A program made the position numbers and the translations under genes. Positions 43,505 through 55,042 of a stretch of DNA of 64,000 nt are shown one piece after another. Location: positions 78,929,592-78,993,591 of the forward strand of contig NC_092345.1 of NCBI RefSeq assembly GCF_963676685.1. The letters are read 5' to 3'. The notes beneath the pieces were generated by a model. It made no database searches and was not told the origin of the DNA. It saw only the letters and a list, made by a program, of their open reading frames with translations. The stretch is from Mytilus edulis. Taxonomy: Eukaryota; Mollusca; Bivalvia; Mytilida; Mytilidae. Position 1 is the first letter of the stretch, and each line of letters starts with the position of its first letter.

Positions 43505-44692
43505 AAGATGTGGTATGATTGCCAATGAGACAACTCTCCAATAGAGAACACCAAATGACACAGAAATTAACAATAAACAAACTGCACATATTATTACCGC
43601 ATGATGCCATCATCAGCTATAAAGGCCCGAAATGACAAATGTAAAACAATTCAAACAAGAAAGCTAACGGAATAATTTATGTACAAAAAAATGAACGAAA
43701 AACAAATATGTAAGTGACACATCAACAAACGTAAGAGCGGTCGCGGTTCATGTCAAAATAGCGATCTTCTTTCTTCTTTTGTTACAGAAAACCATCAACG
43801 TACTGATGTTTACTTTCCGGCGTATGCAGGGTAAATGTTTCTAAATAAATTGATATGGATAATTTTTTGTCAAATTGACATAGATTAACAAAATATTTCT
43901 TCTTTGAATTGTTTTTGGTCGTATTTTTTACGCACATACACAATATTCTTGCAAAATAAATAAATGCATCTAGATGGTTCCATGTAGATGCATTTTCCAT
44001 CTAGATACTTCGCATAACCATCTAGATGCTACGCACAAGTATCTAGATAATTCGTGTTAGTATCTAGATGCTTTGTTGAAGTAATTAGATGGTCGAAAAG
44101 TCCGACTTGAAATCTTGAGTATTCTGTCGTATTTTTAACCAATGGAATTAGATACTTGTGCGATGCATCTAGATACTTGTGCGTAGCATCTATAGATACG
44201 TCTTGAAAGCATCTATAGTTACTTTTAATTAGTATCTAGATGGTTCGCATATAAGTATCTAGATGCTTCCTACAAGTATATAGATGCTCGCACAAGTATC
44301 TAGATGTTTGGAACAAGTGTTAAGATGCATCGCACAAGTATCTATAGATGGTTGTTGAAAATATCTGAATTGAAAAAGGTATCTAGATATTTCGCTAAAC
44401 TTATCTAGATGTATCTTACAACCATCTAGATACTTATAAGAAGCATCTAGATACTTGTTTAAAGTATCTAGATTCTTTCAACATGTATCTAGATAGAAAA
44501 AACAACTATAGATGGAACCATCGCTATTTTGACATAAACGGCCACTCATACAAACGACAATCCCTTAATTACAGGCTCCTGACTTAGGACAGGCACATAT
44601 AGTACAGACAGAATGTGGCGGGGTTAAACAAGTTAGCGGGATCTTAACACTACCCTAACCTGGGATAGTGGTGTAACAGTACAACATAAGAA
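43505..44692 (+). repeat. Family S repeat interrupted by a MITE
   Basis: The head (GATGTGGTATGATTGCCAAT) and tail (GTGGCGGGGTTAAAC, ACAGTACAACATAAG) match 3756-4110. The copy is split at 43731/44550 by an 818-bp insertion with duplicated ACAAACG. Without it, the copy is about 370 bp. Confidence 0.8.
43732..44549. mobile_element. MITE carrying an ATCTAGAT palindrome array, 818 bp
   Basis: The inner inverted repeats ATGTCAAAATAGCGAT (43750-43765) and ATCGCTATTTTGACAT (44520-44535) are exact; weaker inverted similarity continues outward to the edges. ACAAACG is duplicated at 43725-43731 and 44550-44556. The interior from about 43965 to 44515 is a minisatellite of 20-25 bp units with fifteen exact ATCTAGAT palindromes plus variants such as ATCTATAGAT. 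No open reading frame. A 7-8 bp duplication would fit a hAT-like MITE. Confidence 0.82.
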
Positions 44693-45528
44693 CGAACTAT
44701 TATATAAAAGTGCCAATCTTAAAAGATTTATGAGAGCGGACTGTAAACAAACTAAAAAAAAATCGATAATGTACTTTATATATATATAATAAATATAAGT
44801 TGCTTAAGAATATCATTGAAATAAAGCATAATCAGATTTATAAAAAAAAACGACATCTAATTAAAAATATTACTACAGGTTCTGAGTTTTTTTTTTTCAA
44901 ATGTGCGATTTCGATTTCGGAAGTATTGGCACGCAATATTGCTCTCGAAATAAAATAGCTATATTTTATTTCCATTCTCAATTTTATTAAATCATTCTCA
45001 AAGGTAACTTTGGCATTGATCCCGATTCCCCAGTTATCACACTGACGATGCGACATGTGATTGTCTATTCCGCCATTCAATTCCATTTGAGAAATGATTC
45101 AGATCGAAGTTTATAATGCGTTTTGTACAAATGCTTGATAGTCATTCTACTAATCTGCACCGTATGATCTTTTCGGTTATAAGGTCAAACTGATATTTTA
45201 AGTACACACACCAAAGATGGTTTGAAAAAAATGCATGTGGCCATTTTTCATATCCTTTTAAAAGGCGAAGTCATTATTGATGTTTTATAATTTCGCAAGT
45301 TGAATTAACAGTATTTCCTCAGTGTACTTAAAACAGAAAGATGTCTCTCTGATCCTCTCTGGCTTCTAAAATCAAACCGAATTGTATGTCAGTAACCATA
45401 ACTGACCGTTTTCGAGGTTATTCTCAGTTTATCTCTAAATATTTGTGTTGTTAGAATAGATACACGTGGGTATCAATGTGTTTTGTTTAGTGTAAAGTAG
45501 TAAACTTGTTGCATAATGGTCTAACACT

Positions 45529-45587
45529 ATATATATAACCGACAGAGAGTACCAACTATTCATTGTGGAGAAATTAACGAAAACAAG
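45529..45587 (+). promoter_or_regulatory. TATA box and non-coding first exon of the SOUL gene (inferred)
   Basis: TATATATAA at 45529-45537 is followed at 45587 by a strong donor (ACAAG/GTAAGA). A transcript starting near 45560 would carry a short non-coding exon, spliced to the acceptor TTTATTTCAG ending at 46860, 17 bases before the ATG. Motifs are seen; their use is inferred. Confidence 0.45.
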
Positions 45588-45847
45588 GTAAGATTTTTAT
45601 TTAATTTTCATAGATAGAAAGAATAAACTTTCAATTCGAACCTTAATTATACAAACGTAGACCAAGGACTCACAAGGCCTATATATAATATAGTCTTGAT
45701 CTGTGTTTTGTGATTATAAGCATTTTGTATAAGATTCGTAACATTTGATTGTGGCAAACTCAAGTAAGAGAACGGAAACCATTTTTGGGACGTACGAATG
45801 ACGGACAAGGGTAAAACGTGCGACATGCATGGTTAAACATGTTAACC

Positions 45848-46017
45848 ATAGGCGGATCCAGGGGGGGGCCTGGGGGGACCGGGCCCCCCTTTTGTGGGAA
45901 AAAATTGGTTGATTATATAGGGAATCACTGAAGCATGACTGGAGCGGGGCCCCCCTTAGGTCAGTCAGCGGGCCCCTCCCCCCCCCCCCCCTTAGGCAAA
46001 GTTCTGGATCCGCCACT
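45848..46017 (-). repeat. GC-rich repeat G (reverse copy)
   Basis: The ends GGCGGATCCAG and CTGGATCCGCCAC are inverted; the interior has long G and C runs and TATAGGGAATCACTGAAGCA. The plus-orientation relative at 54287-54415 shares GGCGGATCCAGAACTTT and the C-run. A third fragment is near 62265-62345. The 125-codon frame at 45714-46091 and part of 54289-54588 read through these copies. Confidence 0.6.
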
Positions 46018-46635
46018 GTTAACGGGCGCCCAAACCATCCCTCTAATCTAAGACGGAGCATGGCGAAATAGCAACACACAGAAACAAACACACAGGCACT
46101 TGTCTCATATTATTGTTTTCCTCTATATCCTAAATAATGGTATATAGGAATTTTGTTTTCTGAGACAAGTGCCTGTGAACAAATACAATAAATGAAAAAC
46201 GAATCATGTATCCAATACTAATATTGAAAAATAAGAAACCACCGAATTACGATTGGAGGGTAATAACAACTAAAGGCAATCGTTCGATCATCAAACATGA
46301 TCAGAAACCATATAATTTTCCTCTAATTGAACCGATTCAAAACTTTTAATTCATGCTTTTTGTTCGAAAAATCCTATAATTGAGGTTTCTTGTTGTGCTC
46401 CGCAAAAAGTTGTTTATGATTGTTTATAATATATTCTACTTTGGGACTTTCAATTGTTACATTTGGAACCTTATATTTATCGAACATAAGCATTGTTATC
46501 TATACTTGTAACTGTGTTTTACGAACTTTAGAAAAAAATATATCTCGAATACTGATATATATATATACGACTATTAGTTTAAATGTCAATCAAAATTTTC
46601 ATTTGTAAACAGCTTCAATGGAATATAAAAATAAG

Positions 46636-46830
46636 AAAACGTGGTAGCATTGCCAATGAGACAAATCTCCACCAGACCAAATAACGCATATGAGTCAAAA
46701 ACTATATAGGTCAATGTAAAGCCTTCAACAATGAGAAAAAACCAGCTATAAAAGCCCTCAAATGCCAAAATGTATTAAAAAAATCAAACGGGGAAAAGGC
46801 CCTTGAGAACTTCGTTAACTTATGTATGAA
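46636..46830 (+). repeat. Family S head fragment
   Basis: GTGGTAGCATTGCCAATGAG through GCCTTCAACAATGAG and CAGCTATAAAAGCCC matches family S without its tail. It ends 30-60 bases before the SOUL coding exon acceptor. Confidence 0.6.
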
Positions 46831-46877
46831 TTCTTATTTGTTTAACACGTTTTATTTCAGTAATCAACAGATCCAAT

Positions 46878-49800
46878 ATGTTATTCCAGTGTGTTCTTTC
46901 ATCTCTGCTGGTCTTTGCATTCACGGCGACAGTCCCTTCTCAACAAAAACCAACCTTCTGTCATGATTTAGACTGTCCAAATTTTACCACGGTTCAATCT
47001 TTTAAGGTAAATCTTTTTTTTATATATTTACGTCGGAACACTGTAGACATATTGTGTCTAGATTTAATTCAGTAACTCTCTTTGTCTACAAATATAAAGA
47101 ATTTATTCTATAATAATAATTGTAATAGTGACGACAAGTCAATAAAATTTGATTATGCAAGTTCATAAATGGAGGCATGTTTACACACAGACTCAATTTG
47201 TATGAATGTTTCCGTATACTGAAATGCTAAAGAAACGACTGCAAATTAAACACGTTTTGATTATGCTCTAAAATTTAAACTGCATATTGACAAAACAAAC
47301 CGTTACGAGTGGGACAAAGGTCAAATCAGAAGGCACAAAACAGAACTCAAAACATGTCTAACATAAAAAATTCACTTTTCTGTCAATCACTTATGCGTTG
47401 GCTTCAGACACAAGGTTAATAACCACAAAAAGAAGGTTGAGATTGATTTTGGGGGTTATGGTCCTAACAGTTAGGGGGTCAAAAAGAGGCCCAAATAAGC
47501 ATTTTCCTAGTTTCCAGACAATAACTTATGGGATGGTGCATGGATCTCTCTGAAATTATACCTCAAGTTTCCATACCACAAACGGATGTAAGAATTGGCT
47601 TTGGGGGGTTATGAATCTTACCGTTTAGAAATTATGGACAAAATAGGAGAACTATTACTTAATAAGTACAAAACATAATTTAAAAGCAGTCTAAGGGAGG
47701 TAATTCAAATACAACATTTTGAATTACCTCCCTTACACCGCTTTTCAATTATGTATAAAGAAATGTTGTATTGTCTTCAGGTGATTAGCTGTCAATTTAT
47801 TTTTAGAAGTTACTATTTTAAAATGCTGATAAATGGTAATTTAATTCTAGCCATGATTATGTATGTCATTTTATATTTTAAGACTTTTTAAATGGGTCAC
47901 TAGCCATGATTATGTATGTCATTTTATATTTTAAGACTTTTTAAATGGGTCATTATGGTTGCAAACTCCATTGGAAATTTGAATTGAGATTATAGGGAAA
48001 GAATTTGTTTGGGGGAGGAGGTTAAAATAAAATTTGGGTCGGACAATTTGTTCTCAACATTTCTGAAATTATAAAGAAAATTTCTTGGGGAGGCCGGGTA
48101 AAAAAAAACTTTTTTGGGAGTAGAGGGGGTCAATTCACAACAGTATAGTGTTTTGCACAAAAGCAAAAACATGAACATAATTCAAATCACATAACCAATT
48201 CAAGTTCTTAGACAAGTTATTCTGTGTCAGAAACATATTATGTGTCAAATATTTAATTACAATCCAAAAAGCGGAACAAATAACATTCAGTTTTGAATCC
48301 GGTTCCTTTCCTGGAGTAAGAATTCAGACCTGTATCAAGTGCGAAAATTGTATCCATTTTTGCCCCAACTGTTCTGGGTTGGACCTATGCGGTCGTATCC
48401 AGCTGCGCACGGCGAAACAATTTATTACATTAAACATGACATAAAAGGTATGAAATTTATGATTAGACATTTAGTTTAAAAGAAATGCATATTTGAAAAG
48501 GAGATCTATATAAAAAAAACGTATAGCGTTGCGTTTTTAAAGTCTTGGCTAGCGAAGATGGAATAGACTTGGGGCATGATATATCAACTATCATTATATT
48601 ATCGCATTGATAAGAGCAAGAACAAATTAAATAGAAATAAATAAATTTGGTGTTTTTACTGTCTTCTGATTGGTTAAAATTATTAGTTTTATTTTCAATG
48701 TTGTCAATTTTGATGGCGACACGCCCACTCTGACGTTATGTATTCATACGCCAACATGTGTGTATACGTTGTTATTGTTAATATAAATAAATATAAAAAG
48801 TTCCTTGAGCCTTATTTTTGATAGAAATTTATTTATAATGAATGGCAATAATTTATTTTGATTTTATTGAACCATAAAACTAATTTTTGACTCTTCACAT
48901 TTTACATAATCCGCTTCGCAGATTATTCAATGTGAAGAGTCAAAAATTAGTTTTATGGTTCAATAAATTCAAAATAGATAATAGCCATTCATTAAATAAT
49001 TTGAAATAAAATAAACATTTTCACTCGAATGAATTAAACCAAAAAATAAACCTAAATACCCCAAACCGCCTGTAGTCGTTTGCTTCATTAACGTTTCAGT
49101 ATAACGAAATCAGAATTTTTCCTCGCTTCATATTCATTTATGATCTTTTTCTCACTTCATATTCATTTATAATCTTTTTCTCACTCCATATTCATTTATA
49201 ATCTTTTTCGCACTCCATATTCATGTTTGATTTTTTTTCCTTATTTTTAGGATTATGAATTACGTAAATATGACTCATTGAAATGGGTTGCAACAAATGT
49301 GACTACAATGGAATATACAGACGATATAAACAGAGAAATGTTCTTCAGATTGTTTTATTATATTTCTGGAAACAATAGTGCAGGTAATTAAGGTAGTTCA
49401 TAGGTATATTTTCCCCGAGACAGAATATTCTTATACTTTGCCAAAATGAAGATTTTACTATGCTCTTTCCAAACATATAATAAAAAGGATGGGTCACCGT
49501 GCTATTTTTTAAGCTATGAGTCGTTGAAAATTGCCTAAATTTGCTAAGAATGATCGCTAAATTTGCTAAGAATGATCGTGAAAAAACGCATTTTTGTGCA
49601 TAAAAAAATTTTCTGAGATAGAATTTTTAAATAAATGTGAGAAGATAGGTTTTATAATATGTTTTAATAATAATAAAAGAAAGAATGGTGTCACCGAACT
49701 TGTTTTCTTGCTAAAAGTAAAAATAAAAAATTTCTCCGTCTTGTATAAATTTGTTATTAAAGGAGACAGTGATCTCCCCTTTACGGCCAGCTGAGTTGAT

Positions 49801-52800
49801 TTTTTTTTATTCTAAAACACATATGTTTGGAATTTGTTTAAATATTTTGAATAATGCAATAATCCGGCAAGTTTTCTTCATATAGATAAACAAAACAGTC
49901 TAATCAATAAAATTGCACACCTGTCTACAAATTTGGAGATTTGGGTAAATAACTAGACTGATTGTTTACTGCAATAGTACAATCCAAGATGGCGGTATAC
50001 CATGAATCTACCATAAGTAGTTTGTAAATATATCAAAATGTTGTCATTTACGGTCAAGGAACAGTAAATAGGCTAGGTCACAGAATTTTGTAAAAATTGC
50101 ATACAACTTGGCTCGTTGAACTATAACTGAAAATTGAAAAGGTAAAGGTAATTTGTTTATCTCCTTTATTTTCGGAAATAGATTATGGTTTTAAATTTTA
50201 ACAGAATCTGAAATGTAGTCCAAAATAAAAATGGTAGCATACGCTATATACATTTCATAATGGCTTTTGTTAAAGGTTAACTAACAAGCTACACACTCAG
50301 AAAACAAGTGATCAGTATTTTAGAGTTTCTTGTTCACAGCAATGTCGCTACATGTTTGTTGTTTTAGAAGGTAGACTTTCAAGTTTTGTCAGTATTCCTA
50401 TGGGAAATATGTGTACCTCTCCATTTTTTCTTCATTCGAGGTGGAGTAACTTGTTAAAACCAAGAAGATAAAAAATGCGGCAACATATATTATCATTCAA
50501 TTTCACATTTAGATATATGATGTTCATTCTATTAACAATCCGAAATTTTCTGATTGGGTTCAAGAGGTATAATTATCCTCCACAACTAGAAATTAAAGAA
50601 AAACAACATACACAGTCAGCTTCCTCCACTTTATTAATCCGTACTGTTTATTTTAAGAAATATCTTTTTGGCAGGTATTTATACATTCCGCCATTGTGTT
50701 ATTGTGCTGTGGTCATTGTATTGTATGCTCGTCTCTTTTTTGCTTAAATGCTTAAGAATGTTAAGATTACACAATGTTGACTGCTGTACCCCAACTTTTG
50801 ACACATTTACTTATTATATCAGTTTGTTCTGCTCACCCATTGTTGTCAATTTAATGGAATTCTACACGACTGTCATACGCATGAGGTTTTGTTATAGCTA
50901 AAAAAAAGAACAGGTTTAGTCCACCATTTTCAACTAGAGGAAATGTCTGTACCAAGTATGTAATATGACGGCTGTTTACGTTCTTTTGATATGTTTGAGC
51001 TTTTGATTTTGCTATTTGAAAAAAAGACTTTCCGTATTGAATTTTCCTTGAAGTTCGGTATTTTTGTTACCCTACTCTTTACAGAGATAATGCCATGCAA
51101 ATAGTTTCAGACTGGTTTCACTACAACAAATTGTTAGGTCATTATATTGTGTAGCGGGTGTAGCTTTATTTTATACTCATCTTTTTTTGGTCATTTTGCA
51201 CCACATTGTTTAAACTAAATTTTTTACACCTTTTATTTTTATCAGCAATGAAGATTCCCATGACAGCTCCAGTGCTCAGGACAGTTATTCACGGACAAGG
51301 TCCAACATGTGAAGCCACGTTTATCACCCATTTTATGATACCACATAACATGCAGACAAACACACCAACACCCACAGACCCAAAGGCATATTTAGTTACT
51401 ATACCCGGAAAGAACTTTTATGTCAAGTAAGATATACATATGAATTGGAAAACTTAAACTTTCATCTGTTTAAATGTAAATAATTCTAAGATTTAAAGAT
51501 CCAAAAAATCAAGAATTCACATTAATTAATGTAGGTTTTAAAGACATCGTAGAAGAAACTTCACATTTATATCCCATTATTAGAATATATTTAATGCATC
51601 TGCGAAATTAAAACTACATCGAGATATTCGTCATTCCAATAAAAAATACCAATACCATTGGCACCTCTAGATCTGTGTATACCTTGATTTATGTAGAAAG
51701 AGAAACCAAAATACAGGACATACTCGGCAAATTTACACTATTTTGTGTAGAATAAAATTAACCCAAGAAAACAAAATTGGCATCCTTTCTTATATTAGCA
51801 GAATATTCTATGCTATGCTTGTACACTAAACTTGCAAACTTTTATTCATGATATGTAATTAATTGTATGCTTTATATAGAATGCATGCATCACAGTATGT
51901 GATTTATATTTTAATATCATGAGCATATATCATTCTTCAATAATTACGGACAATCTAATTATAGGCATAAATTTGGCGTCGGTCTTGATATCAAGAAACT
52001 TGTAATGCAATCTTTAAGGACTAGGTTGGTTATTGTGATTTACACAAAATAGTTTTCAAGAGTACAATAATGCCAATATTTGGAATTCATTTGGGTCTAT
52101 TTACTTGTACGCATATTAATAATTTTAGTTGGCTTAGTTGCCTTACATAACAATGTATAGGATAGTTGTGGCTATTGAAGGATAAAATAATCAAAAGGGT
52201 AGTTCTATGTTGCATATAACAAAATGTCAATTAACACCAACCAACAGTATGTATATTAATCAAATAGTGGACATTTATTACTGAAAGATTTCACTGATTG
52301 AAGACAAATCTTTGCTATAACTACATGTAGTTACTACTGTAATCACTAGCCAGTCAACACTGAGGTTGCGAGTTCGAATCCTGCTCGTTCGGGTGCAATC
52401 GACTTCAATGGCAATCTTAATTGACTAGGATTGTCAAGTTCCCATCGAAGGTTGGTCGTTTTCTCTGGCTTCCTCCACCAATAAAAACTGGCCACCATGA
52501 AATAGCCTAAATGTGGTGCTTAAAAGTGGCAATAAAACACCAAAAATCAAATATAACTACATGTATTCCTAAATATATCTGTAATTTAGATCCCTTGGAC
52601 TAGTTTTATGTTTAAAATGCATCCACAGTGACAGAATCTTTTTTATCCTTTCAGGTCTTTCCCAGGTAGACCTACTGACCAAGACAACGTAGAGAAGGTT
52701 GAAGAACTGGCACAAGAAATAGGAAACCCAAACTTATATTTAGATAATTATTACTTCACTGCCAATTATGATGGTCCATATGCCATTCACAGGCACAATG

Positions 52801-52847
52801 AAGTATGGCTGGAATCTACCAGTGCTGGATCCAGGATGTTAGGTTAA
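46878..52847 (+). CDS. Secreted SOUL / heme-binding protein 2-like (4 coding exons)
   Basis: Exons 46878-47006, 49251-49383, 51246-51426 and 52655-52847 join in one frame of 211 residues with GT-AG introns (phases 0, 1, 2). The N-terminus (MLFQCVLSSLLVFAFTATVP) is a signal peptide. The SOUL domain follows: CPNF, YELRKYDSLKWVATNV, the hallmark MKIPMTAPV (residues 89-97), YVKSFPGRP and a terminal HRHNEVWLES. Three N-glycosylation sequons (N35, N59, N84) and a C28/C33 pair fit secretion. HEBP2-type proteins bind tetrapyrroles or act in cell stress; molluscan secreted forms may carry heme or pigment, but that is inference. Human HEBP2 is cytosolic and of similar size. ATG 46878 is chosen because it gives the signal peptide directly after the acceptor at 46860. 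Confidence 0.93.
47380..47665 (+). repeat. Dispersed-looking repeat with paired TTGGGGGGTTATG blocks
   Basis: Two blocks (TTGATTTTGGGGGTTATGG and TTGGCTTTGGGGGGTTATG) about 150 bases apart share flanks (AAGAAGGTTGAGA versus ATGTAAGAATTGG). It looks like a degenerate tandem in a bivalve repeat; I recognise the style but cannot place it. Confidence 0.35.
47695..47736. repeat. 17-bp-arm hairpin
   Basis: AAGGGAGGTAATTCAAA and TTTGAATTACCTCCCTT are exact inverted copies around TACAACAT. The AAGGGAGGTAATTC box is a likely MITE end. It lies in the first SOUL-gene intron. Confidence 0.8.
47847..47952. repeat. Exact tandem duplication, 53 bp x 2
   Basis: CTAGCCATGATTATGTATGT to AAATGGGTCA occurs twice back to back (47847-47899 and 47900-47952) without a visible difference, so it is a recent duplication or an assembly artefact. 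Confidence 0.9.
48130..48425. repeat. Repeat T (reverse partner of 17466-17740)
   Basis: TTGCACAAAAGCAAAAACAT, TTCTGTGTCAGAAACAT, CCCCAACTGTTCTGGGTTGG and ATCCAGCTGCGCAC match the reverse complement of the copy in the ValRS intron. Confidence 0.6.
48826..49002. mobile_element. Palindromic MITE, about 177 bp
   Basis: Left TTATTGAACCATAAAACTAA and TTTTTGACTCTTCACATT are mirrored by AATGTGAAGAGTCAAAAA and TTAGTTTTATGGTTCAATAA; outer TGAATGGC and GCCATTCA also pair. The centre is near CGCTTCGCAG. Small indels separate the arms. Confidence 0.8.
49388..50016. mobile_element. TTAA-type element beside the SOUL exon 2 donor
   Basis: TTAA at 49388-49391 opens a 621-bp body whose ends are inverted (GGTAGTTCATAGGTATA and, reversed from the right, GGTAGATTCATGGTATA). 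The right flank is ATAA, a decayed TTAA. The GGTCACCG-like motifs inside resemble the element at 27706. The intron begins at 49384, so the TTAA occupies intron positions +5 to +8. Confidence 0.55.
50385..50645 (+). pseudogene. Broken reverse-transcriptase fragment (Penelope-like or related)
   Basis: IPMGNMC is followed, after frame changes, by LSFNFTFRY and SINNPKFSDWV, then a YPPQLEIKE-like stretch and SASSTLL. These are the order and wording of the fingers/palm part of a reverse transcriptase common in bivalve genomes. The region after FRY, where the catalytic acidic pair is expected, is disrupted by a frameshift. Only about 90 codons remain, in two frames; it is dead. A relative of the element's 3' tail follows at 50930-51075. 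Class assignment to Penelope-like elements is tentative. Confidence 0.5.
50930..51075 (+). repeat. 3' tail of the same retroelement family
   Basis: GGTTTAGTCCACCATTTTCA, AATGTCTGTACCAAGTATG, ACTTTCCGTATTGAATTTTC and GAAGTTCGGTATTTTTGT recur, diverged, at 57850-58022. Placement just downstream of the reverse-transcriptase remnant suggests one element. Confidence 0.5.
52340..52555 (+). repeat. tRNA-derived SINE, V-SINE/RUDI-like
   Basis: The head has an RNA polymerase III B box (GAGTTCGAATCC, about 52370-52381) and an upstream A-box-like TAGCCAGTCAAC. The tail has CTTCCTCCACCA, TGGCCACCATGAAATAGCC and TTAAAAGTGGCAATAAAACA, resembling the conserved 3' domain of molluscan V-SINEs such as RUDI. 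It lies in the last SOUL-gene intron. The tRNA part is degraded and not a functional tRNA. Confidence 0.6.
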
Positions 52848-53412
52848 GGATGGCAGCTTAAAGGCGCCAACAAAATAGAACCTATTCCTAAGTAATCGAT
52901 TGTAATGTCTTGGCAAAAATATCACATTTAAAATAGAATTCATGTGAACAAGAATCTCTGTAAAATGTACAAGTTGCTGCTTAAACTCATTCTAGAGTGT
53001 ATTCAAGGTCATACAGTACATTAGCCACTAAATGGCTGCAAAACTTGAAAAGATCTGAAATTCGCAATTAATAACAAATTCAGCAGATCAATATGTCTTA
53101 ACATGCATTTGACAATGAGCATAACTACCTCATTTGCAATTAAAATATAAAATTACTCAAGAGTTGTTCGTCTGTTGTTTGCAAAAGCATGGGAATATTA
53201 ACAATAACAAGTATAAGGTTTCTCGAAAAAAAAAAAACCATCCAAAGATCTACAAAGGAGGCACTCATTTTTTAGTTAATCAACTTATGGTTTATTGCAT
53301 TTTGATAAAATTGACAAAAATATGCACTCATTCTGAATGTATGGGACTGCAATACTGTTGATGTCATTTGTTGCTGAGTTACATATTTGTCCTTTCAAAT
53401 TTTTGTATGCGC

Positions 53413-53600
53413 ATTCGTTAGGCCGTTAGTTTTCTGTTTGAATTGATTTACATGTCATTTCGGGGCCCCTTTTAGCAGATTATGAGGTGTGAGCTTTGGG
53501 AGTCTTATATTACCAATCAGATGTTGGTAGACGAAATAAATACAGTCGATACACTAGGGAAGGTTTCCTTTGTTTGAGACAACTCTCCACACTAGACTAA
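53413..53600 (-). repeat. Reverse family S copy, decayed
   Basis: GTTAGGCCGTTAGTTTTCTG, GAATTGATTTACATGTCATT and TCGGGGCCCCTTTTAGC match the reverse complement of the family S centre. Confidence 0.55.
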
Positions 53601-54286
53601 GTGATGCAGAAACGAGTCATCCTACGCAGTTGTTTATAATTTCATTGGCATAATTGTATTAATTTTTTTTTAAAGTTTCAAAGATAGTGTTTTTTCCCCA
53701 GTTTAAATTTGTCATCAATATTATTTTCCTGCCCATTCTAGTACACCTGAACTGGAACTTTTGCAAGATGACTATATGTGTTGCTGTATACCTATTGTTT
53801 GATTGGATTCAAACCTTGAACCCCAAACAAAGCAAGCCACTGCACAACCAACAGTTAAAAGAGTACTTCACTAGATCAGTTAATAGAGAGCAATTATACC
53901 AGTTATTTTTGTAAGGAAGAAAGCAATGCTGAAATTTGTTTTTGGATTTGCAGATGAAAGCAAATCAAGAGAAAAATGCTTAGCATGCTGTGCATACATC
54001 ACTAGTAATTCAAAAAGTATACAAGAGTTTCTTTAATCAATAGCACAAATGAAAAGTCAAGCACAAAACAGCCAAATCAAGATAATAGTGCAGCATTATT
54101 AGTGATGGCATCTTTTCAAGCTCCTGGGTGTTGATCCCAGACTCAATATTATTGAGCGTCCAACAAGCTTGATAATTAATCCATATACTGCATGAAACCT
54201 TATTTTTTTTTAACCTTTGTTTCGAGGATTTGCTACTTCTGAGTAGTTTTATGTAGACGAAACACACGTCCTGGCATGTTAAATTG

Positions 54287-54415
54287 CAGTGGCGGATCCA
54301 GAACTTTTCCCAAAGGTGGGGGTGCAGCTGACTGACCTAAGGGGGGCCCCGCTCCAGTCATGCTTCAATGATTCCCTATATAATCAACCAAATTTTCCCA
54401 CGAAAAAGGGGGGGA
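54287..54415 (+). repeat. GC-rich repeat G (forward copy)
   Basis: AGTGGCGGATCCAGAACTTT, CTGACCTAAGGGGGGCCC and ATGATTCCCTATATAATCAA match the reverse of 45848-46017. The right end is truncated. Confidence 0.6.
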
Positions 54416-54918
54416 TGAAAGTTTTATACAAATATCAAATTTCACAGCTACAATGCATTTCTTTTCAAGAAGAAAAATACTGTTTTCCTTTGTCAGCTAT
54501 CCGCAGCTATCTCTTCATCAACTTCAGTGAGAGAGTTCAAGCTGATCATCATTCAAAGGATTCCAATATAAAAATCAAGATGATGTGAATTGTCAATGTG
54601 ATAACTACAACCCATGACCAAATGAAGTAGAATCTAACTACAAGTCACTATACACATGTTTGGTATGAAAAATCAATAATACATGTACTTGCTATAATAT
54701 TTCCAAGTCTTTGTTGTCCTGTTATTTCAGTTAGCTGAACTGAACCCATCATTACAAAAAATTGCAAGACATTTATGAACAAACATTCTCAATTCTATCT
54801 GCAATAAATTACCCCTAGAATAAACGTCAAAACTAAACATATTATTTTCCTACTGACTAACACCATCTATTTTAAGGATATATGGGCAAAAGACATTGTT
54901 AAGACATTTTATTTTCAG

Positions 54919-55019
54919 TATCAATTTTACTCAGACATCCAAGGAAGGTCAAAAGCCATCTTTGAGTTCAAGAACTCTCTGGTGGAAACCGCGAATGAAT
55001 GGAAAATTCTTCATCATCG
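54919..55019. other. Duplicated 101-bp conserved segment, copy 1
   Basis: The segment is identical to 55788-55888 except for one base, far more similar than its surroundings. On the plus strand it is open for 33 codons (YQFYSDIQGR at the start, ANEWKILHH at the end) and follows TTTTATTTTCAG, a good acceptor. The one difference (TTT to TTC) is silent in that frame. No family was recognised. It may be an exon-like segment or only a repeat. Confidence 0.5.
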
Positions 55020-55042
55020 TAAAATTGATCTCATACATGTCA

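Noticed and set aside
45714-46091. 125-codon minus-strand frame
   Set aside because: It reads through the GC-rich repeat G and a family C fragment; Gly/Pro runs come from the G and C tracts.
52340-52420. Functional tRNA gene
   Set aside because: A B box is present but no cloverleaf could be formed and the sequence continues into a SINE tail.
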